Below are positions 5,168 through 10,842 of a stretch of DNA of 10,842 nucleotides, piece by piece. The notes beneath the pieces were generated by a model. It was given only the letters and a program-made list of their open reading frames with translations, had not been told where the DNA came from and did not search any database. The stretch is from Chrysochromulina parva (lineage: Eukaryota > Haptophyta > Prymnesiales > Chrysochromulinaceae). Location of the stretch: positions 1-10,842 of the forward strand of contig PJAB01002036.1 of the NCBI GenBank assembly GCA_002887195.1. The letters run 5' to 3'. The number at the start of each line of letters is the position of its first letter. Within the stretch, counting starts at the first letter, position 1. Position numbers and translations under genes: made by a program.

Positions 5168-7088
5168 CTACAGCAAGCGGCAACATGCGAGTGCGAAGCT
5201 TGCGCGATGCCGGGCTTGCGTTGCCACTGATGTGCAGGCGGAAGTCAGCCAAGCGCAGGAGCGATCAAGCCAGCTGAAAGATGACATTCAGGCACGGACG
5301 GCAGCGTTTTGCAGCGTCTGCAAGCGCAGCATAAGTGCCACGTGCTTCTCACGTACGCAGCTCATACAGAAGACGGATGCCACGCGCCGCTGTCTCGAGT
5401 GCGCCAGCGCTGCGACCGCGATCAGCAATCATGCCGCTCTGGCCATTCCTTCGCCCGAAGAGGCGGCACTGCCACTTCCGCGAGCTTGTACGGCGGTGGT
5501 ACCGTTGCCCTACGTGGAGGTCGCACGCTATCAGGCGTGCAAGCGACTCCGCCGGCGATTCTACAGTTTGTGCTTGGAAATTGGCGGTGGCGCGCCGCCG
5601 GTTATGGCGTTTGACCGCTGGGTGGCGCGCTGCAAGCTGGAGCGCGAGGAAGCTGCTATGCAAGCGGCGAGCGCCGGCAGCGCTGTCGTCGAGCCGCTGC
5701 TGCCCGTGCCCGATGCTGCGCCGCGCGCCGCCGAGGGCCTCATCAAGGATCTGCGCCGCACCGGCGTCCTCAGCGCCGAGCAGGCGGCCAAAATCTGCTC
5801 CAAACTCGCGACCGTTGCCAACAAGTCGCTAACTGCGCTCGCTGCAGTGGAGGGCGATGCGGAGGGCGGCGCGGACGTGCAAGTGCAAGAGCGCGGTGCG
5901 ACGCTGCGCCTCTCGCTGCGCGGCGCGCCCAAGCTCTTTGTCGAGGTGCAGCGCTCGCATTTTGAGAAGCTCCGTTTCCTCCACGCACGTCATTCGCGCC
6001 GTCTCGCCGCCACGGAGTCCCCCTCCGCCCCGGCCCTCGGCGCGATCGGCGCGATCGGTGCGAGCGTCGGAAGCAGCGGGAGCTGCGGGAGCGGCACCGA
6101 CGCGCGTGCAGCCGCCGCCTCGTCCGCACACTTCCTGCGGGACGTTTTCTGCATGCTGGTCCGATATGAGGCCTTAGGATCGCATGGCTCACAGTGTGCG
6201 GTGCCTCCAACTGTCTTCGAGCTGATGCGCGAGCGGTTGGGCGTGCGTCTCGAGTGCTTCGCCTCGCCGCTCAATGCGTGGGCCGAGCGTTTCTGTAGCG
6301 CCTTTGCCGACGTCGACGCCCCCTTCGGCACACTCGGCTCGTTCTTCGACTTCTCGCCCCCCCACGGCTCATTTGAAGTGAACCCGCCATTTGTGCCTGA
6401 GTTGCTGCTGGCGGCCGTGCACCGTGCCGAGGCGCTGCTGGCCGCGGCTGAGCGGCGCGCGGCGGCCCTCTCGTTTGTCTTCGTCGTGCCGCAGTGGGAG
6501 CCGCTCCCATTTTGGCGCCATCTGATGGGCTCGGGCTGGCGTAGAGGGCCGCCGTTACACCTGGCAGCCGATCGACATGCCTTTGTCGACGGCGCGCAGC
6601 ACACCAAGCACGATGCTGACCGGCTGCGGCCCTCATCGTTTGGCTCGACGATCGCCGTGCTGCAGACGGCACGCGGCGCTGCCAAGTGGGTTGTCGATGC
6701 TTCTCTGATCGAGCAGCTCGCTGCCCGCTTCGAGGCAGCCCTGCCTTCGGAGAGTTCCACGCGCGCACGCATGGAGAAGGGCGGGGGAGATGCCGTGGCA
6801 CAGTTGCTGCACCGTCGGTGTCGGTCGGAGGCGGCGACGACGGCCACGATCGAGGAGCCATTGAGCGAGGTCCCAGCACCCGAGCGCAAGCGCAAGCGCG
6901 CACCGGCCGCAAGCGAAGAAGTGAGGCGGCCGGAGGGCCAGGTCGAGGAGGTGGACCAGGACCAAGAGCAGGTGGTGGACGGCGTCTGCGAGAGCGAGGA
7001 GCCATTACGAAAACAGGCCGCCAAGACCAAGATCAAGAAGCGCGCGAAGCGGAAGCACGAATCAGGACCCGTGTCTGCGCCTTCTTGA
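5091..7088 (+). CDS. PCIF1/CAPAM-like mRNA cap-adjacent adenosine N6-methyltransferase with N-terminal zinc fingers
   Basis: 665 residues. PCIF1 (CAPAM) uses S-adenosylmethionine to convert 2'-O-methyladenosine next to the mRNA cap into m6Am in the nucleus. The methyltransferase core runs from ~140 (helical part, FDRWVARCKLE at 174-184) to ~550. Visible family landmarks are LECFASPLN (387-395), CSAFADVDAPFGTLGSFFDF (402-421), GSFEVNPPF (426-434) with the catalytic NPPF at 431-434, SFVFVVPQWE (461-470) and AKWVVDASLI (531-540). The N-terminus lacks a WW domain. Instead it has two Stc1-like modules, C15xxC18/C40xxC43 and C74xxC77/C101xxC104, likely zinc-binding. A low-complexity insert (~309-345, Ala/Gly/Ser) interrupts the core. 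The acidic/basic C-tail carries likely nuclear localisation signals, RKRKR (599-603) and KIKKRAKRK (647-655). The start could be M1 or M13 (5127); both keep the zinc fingers. No introns are seen. Confidence 0.88.
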   Translation: MVHTASRRSTQKMRCSQCGLLQPAASYSKRQHASAKLARCRACVATDVQAEVSQAQERSSQLKDDIQARTAAFCSVCKRSISATCFSRTQLIQKTDATRRCLECASAATAISNHAALAIPSPEEAALPLPRACTAVVPLPYVEVARYQACKRLRRRFYSLCLEIGGGAPPVMAFDRWVARCKLEREEAAMQAASAGSAVVEPLLPVPDAAPRAAEGLIKDLRRTGVLSAEQAAKICSKLATVANKSLTALAAVEGDAEGGADVQVQERGATLRLSLRGAPKLFVEVQRSHFEKLRFLHARHSRRLAATESPSAPALGAIGAIGASVGSSGSCGSGTDARAAAASSAHFLRDVFCMLVRYEALGSHGSQCAVPPTVFELMRERLGVRLECFASPLNAWAERFCSAFADVDAPFGTLGSFFDFSPPHGSFEVNPPFVPELLLAAVHRAEALLAAAERRAAALSFVFVVPQWEPLPFWRHLMGSGWRRGPPLHLAADRHAFVDGAQHTKHDADRLRPSSFGSTIAVLQTARGAAKWVVDASLIEQLAARFEAALPSESSTRARMEKGGGDAVAQLLHRRCRSEAATTATIEEPLSEVPAPERKRKRAPAASEEVRRPEGQVEEVDQDQEQVVDGVCESEEPLRKQAAKTKIKKRAKRKHESGPVSAPS

Positions 7089-7548
7089 GAAGACCCCGGA
7101 AACGTTAGTCGATACCGTACCCGTTACGCTCGTCCACTGGTCCGATATCGACCGCGTCCCCGCCGATGCGCCGGGGATGGACTGTCTCGGCTCTCTCGCT
7201 CTCAGCCTCCGAAGCCGCGGATCCGATCGCTTACAGCCCCGCACATGAAAAGCACAGTAAATTATATGTGTGAAATACTGATATACCAACTCGGTTGTAG
7301 ACAGTACTGTGGGCATGGCAGCTCACACGCACGCTGCTCACTCGGGCCTCGGGGCGACGCCCCCAAGGACTGAGAGCAGCAGGAGAAAGCCATCGCGTCA
7401 GGTGCGGAGGACGAGAAGGTCCGTGGGCGGCCAGCAGCTAGCTGAATGCGCGCGCGCGCGCCTCTGCCACCGCAGCCTCCGCGTGCGCGCGCGCGCGCGT
7501 GCGTGCGTGCGTCGGCCGCACGGGCGCCGTCACGGGCGCCAAGCGGCC
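7089..7548. other. Intergenic region between convergent genes
   Basis: 460 bp lie between the stops of the PCIF1-like gene (plus) and the sugar-transporter gene (minus), so both 3' untranslated regions end here. An AT-rich patch at about 7247-7295 (with GTAAATTATATGTG) is the likeliest place for 3'-end signals, but no classical AATAAA is seen. The right half holds alternating GC/GT tracts and a 10-bp direct repeat CACGGGCGCC at 7519-7528 and 7531-7540. Short open frames here have repetitive translations and are not called. Confidence 0.6.
7447..7512. repeat. Two alternating purine-pyrimidine tracts (Z-DNA-prone)
   Basis: Bases 7447-7461 are TG(CG)n-type and bases 7481-7512 are 32 bp of uninterrupted alternating purine/pyrimidine, mostly CG with GT steps toward the end. 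The 19-bp spacer between them is not alternating. Such tracts are prone to left-handed Z-DNA under negative supercoiling, which would accumulate or be relieved where two convergent genes meet. Confidence 0.75.
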
Positions 7549-8598
7549 TCATCGACCGTACAACGATGGAGCGCCAACCGGACGTAAAACCGAGTTCTCC
7601 TCGTCCCCGTCCTCATCTGTGACCTCGTCCATGTGCTCCTGCTCCCTGACCCGCTGGAGAGGCCTGTGTGTCTCGGGCGGCGAGTCTCGCAGTGGCGACT
7701 GCTGGTATAGCGAGCCTCCGACGAGGCATAAGACGAGCGCGCCGATGCCGTAGGAGGAGGCGTGTTTGTCCCAGATGACCACATTGACCATTACGGTCAA
7801 CATCTTGTTCATCACGCCGACGACGGTGTACGTGGTCGCCGAGACGAGCTGCTGGCACCAGAAGCCCGAGTACGAGATGCTCATCCCGATGAAGCACGAG
7901 GCGCCCAGCCAAAAGTACGCTGCACTGTTGAGGTCCACCTTGGCTAGCCTGCTCTCGTCGAGCTCGCCCGCCACCAAGCAGAGCCCGAGCGCGGGTAGGA
8001 TGGAGAGCGAGTTGGTGTACAGCACGGGAGTCCAGAGCGAGGCGATCGGGATGCCCGACACGAGGAACTTGCCGTACGTCAGCTGGAAGACGAGCACGAA
8101 CCACCAGATCATGACCCAGTAGTAGGCCGCCCAGCCGTTGACCTGAAATTCTCGGTCGGTGAGGATGTAGGCGATCGCGCCCGTCGTGATCAGCAGCAGC
8201 GAGAAGCACGAGCGCGCCGACGGCGCCGCGCGGTTATAGAAGATGTAGTCGAAGATGGCCACGGCGAGCGGCGTGCACGAGCGGAAGACGATGACCGTCT
8301 CGACGTTGGCCATCGAGAGCACCTTCATGTTGGTGTAGGTGCCTATGCTGAAGGAGAGCACGTAGATGATGTAGTACTTGACCTTGGCCCACTCGAAGTC
8401 GTCCGCAACGAGGACGCCGCACAGCTTCATGCCGTACACGAGCGCGGCGCAGGTCGAGAACTGGCACGAGGTCACAAAGCCGGGCATCGGCACGTGGTGC
8501 ACGGCAAGCTTGTTGACGATGAGCATGCCTGCCGAGCAGATGCAGTAGAAGATGATCGCCGTCGTCATCTCCAGTTGCGAGGCCTCCCTGGAACTCAT
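7549..8598 (-). CDS. Golgi GDP-sugar transporter (drug/metabolite transporter superfamily, GONST/GFT-like)
   Basis: 349 residues, normal for nucleotide-sugar transporters. About ten membrane helices are visible between ~12 and ~297, with a short cytosolic N-terminus and a hydrophilic, acidic C-tail (300-349, VTDEDGDEEN). The motif GVMNK (261-265; bases 7804-7818) matches the G-x-(L/V/M)-N-K signature that contacts the GDP moiety in GDP-mannose and GDP-fucose transporters. Around it, LTVMVNVVIWDKHAS (267-281) and GGSLYQQSP (294-302) resemble the plant GONST4/GFT1 branch more than yeast VRG4. FRSCTPLAVAIFDYIF (105-120) is another family landmark. The expected role is GDP-sugar (mannose or fucose)/GMP antiport into the Golgi lumen; the exact sugar cannot be read from sequence. 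The start at 8598 gives a short N-tail ahead of helix 1; M11 is possible. It is divergent from a glycosyltransferase. Confidence 0.9.
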   Translation of the reverse strand: MSSREASQLEMTTAIIFYCICSAGMLIVNKLAVHHVPMPGFVTSCQFSTCAALVYGMKLCGVLVADDFEWAKVKYYIIYVLSFSIGTYTNMKVLSMANVETVIVFRSCTPLAVAIFDYIFYNRAAPSARSCFSLLLITTGAIAYILTDREFQVNGWAAYYWVMIWWFVLVFQLTYGKFLVSGIPIASLWTPVLYTNSLSILPALGLCLVAGELDESRLAKVDLNSAAYFWLGASCFIGMSISYSGFWCQQLVSATTYTVVGVMNKMLTVMVNVVIWDKHASSYGIGALVLCLVGGSLYQQSPLRDSPPETHRPLQRVREQEHMDEVTDEDGDEENSVLRPVGAPSLYGR

Positions 8599-8733
8599 GG
8601 GTGGTTTGTGAGAGAGTGCTTCACGGCTTCGGGAACGTCAGCTCGGCGGCGTTTGTGCGGCGGCGTGAGCGCGCGTCTGCGGGAATTGCATCGCCGTGAA
8701 GTCAGCGCGGAACAGGTGAAACAGTTGTCCACT

Positions 8734-8743
8734 TCCCTTTATG
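8734..8743 (-). promoter_or_regulatory. TATA-like CATAAAGGGA for the sugar transporter
   Basis: Read on the minus strand, CATAAAGGGA lies about 136 bp upstream of the transporter ATG. It is nearly identical to the plus-strand element at 8812-8822 and similar to CATATAAAGAG upstream of the EGF gene. The repetition at comparable positions suggests a core promoter motif of this genome. Confidence 0.45.
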
Positions 8744-8811
8744 CGTACATGGGGGCCCTCCGCCCTTCGGCGTGTCTTACAAAAACTGGGCGCATCGCTT
8801 GCGAACATTAC

Positions 8812-8822
8812 CATAAAAGGGA
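8812..8822 (+). promoter_or_regulatory. TATA-like CATAAAAGGGA for the glycosyltransferase
   Basis: CATAAAAGGGA lies 19 bp before the ATG at 8841. A transcription start at the usual ~30 bp from such an element would fall at or just after that ATG. This favours the second in-frame ATG at 8856 (M6) as the true start, or else a start site closer than usual. Confidence 0.45.
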
Positions 8823-8840
8823 GGGTCCTTCGGAGTCCAA

Positions 8841-10484
8841 ATGGGGTCCGCGGGTATGATCAGTGCTTTTTGGTTGAGTCTTCTTGTTCGTTGTGCAACC
8901 TTCATGCCGATTGACGACTCCGCGACCCACGCGGCTGCCCTTTATCCGCAGCCGCAGCCGAAGACCTCCGTGAACCTCAGCACAAACCATGGGGCTGTGT
9001 CGCTCCAGGCAGCATCGTCGCCCGCGCCGCAGCCGCAGCAGCAGCCGCCGCCGCCGCCGCAGCCGCTGCAGCAGCCGCAGCCGCAGCCGCAGCCGCAGCC
9101 GCAGCCGCAGCAGCAGCAACAGCCCGCACACGGAGCCGCCCCGCCCCCGCCGCTGCCGCCCGTCATGCAGAATCCCTTCCCGCCGTCGCCTCCGCCCGGC
9201 TCCGCCCCGCCCAAGGTGCCGCGTCTTATCTGGATGTTCTGGGACGACGACCGCCCGCCCCAGTTCATCGCCGCATGTATCGAGCAATTAGTGCGCATGA
9301 ATCCCGGCTGGACGCTGCACCTGCTTCGGCCAAACGAACCGCTCTCGATGCAGGGCTGGGTTGAGCCGTTGCCCGTCGACTACCTCGACATGCCGCACGT
9401 CGCCGACTGGTACCGCATCTCGGTGCTCTCGCGCCACGGCGGAGTATGGCTGGACGCGTCGACCGTTGCGCTCAAGCCGATCGAGTCGTGGATCGACGTC
9501 AACTCGGTCGCGCAGGTTCAGGGCTTCGCGATGCCAGGCAACACGGACGATGTGACTATGGAGAATTGGGCGTTTGCCTGCCCCACCCCGAGCCCGTTCT
9601 GCGTCCGATGGATGGAGAACTTTAAGCGCGCGCTGGTGATGGGCACCGACAGTTACTGCAACGGCCTGTCCGACTCGGTGCTAGGCGCGCTCGGTCGCTC
9701 CATGCTGCCGTACTTAACGCAGCACGCGGCTTGGCGAGAGACGCGCCAGCAGCTCCCGGACGCTCTCGTACGCGTCGTGCCGAGCGACAGCCCGCAGGGA
9801 CCCTTCTTCTTTCTCGAGCACGTGTATGGGAGCGACCCGGCCGCGCTCATGAGCACAGGGCCCGAGGGCATCTTCAACATCGACGAGATGACCTGGCGAA
9901 CCAAATACTCCCAGGTCTCCTTCGTCAAGTTCCGCGGCGTCGAGCGCCAGTACATTAACGACCTGAACACGTACCACGGCTACCTAGCGAGCGTGCTCCT
10001 CGAGGCCCTTGAGGACGGCTACGTGGGCGGCGACTACATCGAGATGAACCCGTTCTCGATCTGGTGGTGGGTCAACGTCTCCATCGCCTCGTTGATTGGA
10101 GGCCTGCTGCTCGGCGCACTCATCGCCACCCTCACGACCTACTGCGTCATGCGCCGCGGTCCGACGAGCGGGGGCACGCTCGAAGAGCAAATCGAGCGAC
10201 GCGCAGCGCTCACCAAGCTCAAGGAGGCGGGCCTATCGTGCGGGGCGGCACGGTCGGCGGGCTACTCGTGCGCCGACGCAAAGGCGGTAGACTACACACT
10301 GATCGATGCCAAGGCGGCCGGCTGGACCTTAGAAGAGCTGCTGAATGCGGGCTACATCAACCAGGCTCTCGCAATGCGCCTCCGTGCGACTGATGAGCCG
10401 GGACGAACCCTCAGGCTCAATGTAGGCAGCGAAGGAGGCGCGCTGGTCAATTCCCTGGAAGAATCGCCGACTAAACATCGTTAA
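8841..10484 (+). CDS. Membrane-anchored DXD-type glycosyltransferase (capsular-polysaccharide-synthesis/GT32-like) with decapeptide-repeat tail
   Basis: 547 residues. A short hydrophobic segment (~M6-F21, MISAFWLSLLVRCATF) is a signal peptide or anchor. A Pro/Gln-rich stem follows (~36-125, with (Gln-Pro)n and Pro runs). The catalytic domain is ~126-395: PRLIWMFWDDD (127-137), NPGWTLHLL (154-162), then ADWYRISVLSRHGG (188-201) leading into VWLDAS (202-207). This is the conserved arrangement of sugar-nucleotide-binding DXD transferases, with D205 as the likely metal/nucleotide ligand. The hydrophobic segment WWWVNVSIASLIGG...LIATLTTYCVM (408-437) is a membrane helix. After it come a charged stretch and five ten-residue repeats (460-509), probably cytosolic. 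The enzyme should act in the Golgi; donor and acceptor are unknown, though the divergent GDP-sugar transporter hints at a GDP-sugar. The start may be M1 or M6 (8856), and M6 fits the TATA-like element better. Confidence 0.85.
   Translation: MGSAGMISAFWLSLLVRCATFMPIDDSATHAAALYPQPQPKTSVNLSTNHGAVSLQAASSPAPQPQQQPPPPPQPLQQPQPQPQPQPQPQQQQQPAHGAAPPPPLPPVMQNPFPPSPPPGSAPPKVPRLIWMFWDDDRPPQFIAACIEQLVRMNPGWTLHLLRPNEPLSMQGWVEPLPVDYLDMPHVADWYRISVLSRHGGVWLDASTVALKPIESWIDVNSVAQVQGFAMPGNTDDVTMENWAFACPTPSPFCVRWMENFKRALVMGTDSYCNGLSDSVLGALGRSMLPYLTQHAAWRETRQQLPDALVRVVPSDSPQGPFFFLEHVYGSDPAALMSTGPEGIFNIDEMTWRTKYSQVSFVKFRGVERQYINDLNTYHGYLASVLLEALEDGYVGGDYIEMNPFSIWWWVNVSIASLIGGLLLGALIATLTTYCVMRRGPTSGGTLEEQIERRAALTKLKEAGLSCGAARSAGYSCADAKAVDYTLIDAKAAGWTLEELLNAGYINQALAMRLRATDEPGRTLRLNVGSEGGALVNSLEESPTKHR
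9027..9125 (+). repeat. CAG/CCG repeat coding the Pro-Gln stem
   Basis: This is a CAG- and CCG-rich stretch, with six perfect CAGCCG units at 9072-9107 flanked by CAG and CCG runs. It encodes alternating Gln-Pro and poly-Pro/poly-Gln between the N-terminal hydrophobic segment and the catalytic domain. It likely acts as an extended, length-variable stem. Confidence 0.85.
10218..10370 (+). repeat. Five coding decapeptide repeats at the glycosyltransferase C-terminus
   Basis: Residues 460-509 repeat with an exact period of ten: LKEAGLSCGA, ARSAGYSCAD, AKAVDYTLID, AKAAGWTLEE, LLNAGYINQA. The consensus is x-K-x-A-G-(Y/W)-(S/T)-x-x-(D/E). The DNA copies are diverged, so this is selection on protein rather than recent DNA duplication. 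Regular ten-residue spacing suggests a helical solenoid-like or binding repeat. Confidence 0.75.
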
Positions 10485-10842
10485 ATTCTGTGCAACCACT
10501 ACTAACGTAGTGCATTTTGTACAGCTGCGGTACCGCGGCTGTAAAAGTGTGATAGCGCGCAATCAGTGTGTAATCAGTGTGTAGTGAAGTCGTAACCCAT
10601 CGATAACGATTCAGTTGTTGGTACTGTCTACTCGCCCTCGTGTTTGTTTCGTCGCTCTTCGTACGAATACGAACCGTTGGCTGTGAATTGCATCGATGCG
10701 TTCATATGAATACGGTAGGCGATGCCGCTTGACCCCAACAGTTAAGCGGCCGTGAACCACCGTGTGAAGAGACAGTCGGCGGGGCCATCAGTAGCCCAGC
10801 CAGGGGGAAAGGGGATAGGCGGGGAGATGTCTCCCGGCCGTT
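10485..10842. other. Noncoding flank with a palindrome cluster
   Basis: No supported gene lies here; the beginning is the 3' untranslated region of the glycosyltransferase gene. Four perfect 10-bp palindromes occur: GCGGTACCGC (10527-10536), TTCGTACGAA (10658-10667), GCATCGATGC (10690-10699) and TTCATATGAA (10701-10710). There is also a tandem pair of the 11-bp word AATCAGTGTGT (10561-10571 and 10572-10582). The final ~40 bases are purine-rich. Another gene may begin beyond the window. Confidence 0.55.
10520..10543 (+). repeat. 24-nt near-perfect inverted repeat after the glycosyltransferase stop
   Basis: TACAGCTGCGGT and ACCGCGGCTGTA form a 12-bp stem with a single T/G mispair (a wobble pair in RNA). 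It starts 35 bp after the stop codon and is followed by AAAAG. It may be a 3' UTR hairpin affecting 3'-end formation or stability. TGTAAA at its right edge resembles the TGTAA polyadenylation word of some green algae, though its use here is unknown. Confidence 0.5.

Larger units (their letters stand above)
8599..8840. promoter_or_regulatory. Divergent promoter region for GDP-sugar transporter and glycosyltransferase
   Basis: Only 242 bp separate the two opposed start codons, so the genes probably share regulatory DNA. Outward-facing TATA-like elements are present on both strands. CCTTCGG occurs twice (8764-8770 and 8827-8833) close to the plus-strand element. No coding frame with support lies here. 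Confidence 0.6.

Noticed and set aside
5990..7036. 348-codon minus-strand frame over the cap methyltransferase
   Set aside because: It overlaps the NPPF-containing catalytic region on the plus strand. Its own translation is Ser/Ala/Arg-rich and unlike any family.
7309..7587. Short open frames across the GC/GT tracts
   Set aside because: Their translations are Arg/Ala runs dictated by the dinucleotide repeats, and they overlap the end of the sugar-transporter gene.

Overview
The window looks like nuclear DNA from a GC-rich, gene-dense single-celled eukaryote, most probably a microalga. The evidence is the gene content: EGF-repeat membrane protein, twinfilin, PCIF1-type mRNA cap methyltransferase, Golgi GDP-sugar transporter and membrane-anchored glycosyltransferase. 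There are no bacterial ribosome-binding sites or operon structure. Each main gene reads through in one open frame with no visible intron. A haptophyte or a stramenopile alga such as a pelagophyte is my best guess. It rests mainly on the high GC, the lack of introns and the ten-residue AG(Y/F/W)(S/T) repeats at the end of the glycosyltransferase, so the lineage is an inference.

Layout. Bases 1-1046 hold no convincing gene, but they carry an AT-rich patch with a twice-used palindrome, a small hairpin and a three-copy 31-32 bp tandem repeat. Bases 1047-3029 (minus) encode a secreted-then-anchored protein with 12 EGF modules, one transmembrane helix and a short tyrosine-containing tail. It is divergent from twinfilin (3355-4365, plus), which has two ADF-H domains and the basic tail typical of the family. 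After the single twinfilin TAG the same frame stays open to 4986. Its ATG-initiated part (4492-4986) encodes a small Cys-cluster, Ala/Pro-rich protein of doubtful status. Bases 5091-7088 (plus) encode a PCIF1/CAPAM-like cap-adjacent adenosine N6-methyltransferase with an intact NPPF motif. In place of the animal WW domain it has a paired CxxC zinc-finger region at the N-terminus.

Bases 7089-7548 are a 3' intergenic stretch with two alternating GC/GT tracts between convergent genes. Bases 7549-8598 (minus) encode a GDP-sugar transporter of the drug/metabolite transporter superfamily with a GVMNK motif. It shares a 242-bp divergent promoter region with 8841-10484 (plus). That gene encodes a DXD-type glycosyltransferase (capsular-polysaccharide-synthesis/GT32-like) with an N-terminal hydrophobic segment, a Pro/Gln stem, a C-terminal membrane helix and a ten-residue-repeat tail. 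Bases 10485-10842 contain no gene but an unusual cluster of perfect 10-bp palindromes.

How the genes may work together. The transporter and glycosyltransferase are a natural pair: one brings GDP-sugar into the Golgi lumen, the other transfers sugar there, and similar TATA-like elements face outward toward both. The EGF protein, with 9 of 12 modules carrying an N-C-S/T glycosylation sequon, would be a plausible client of the secretory pathway. Twinfilin (actin dynamics) and the cap methyltransferase (mRNA modification) are unrelated housekeeping or regulatory functions. The strongest candidates for something new are the zinc-finger/PCIF1 architecture and the repeat-tailed glycosyltransferase.
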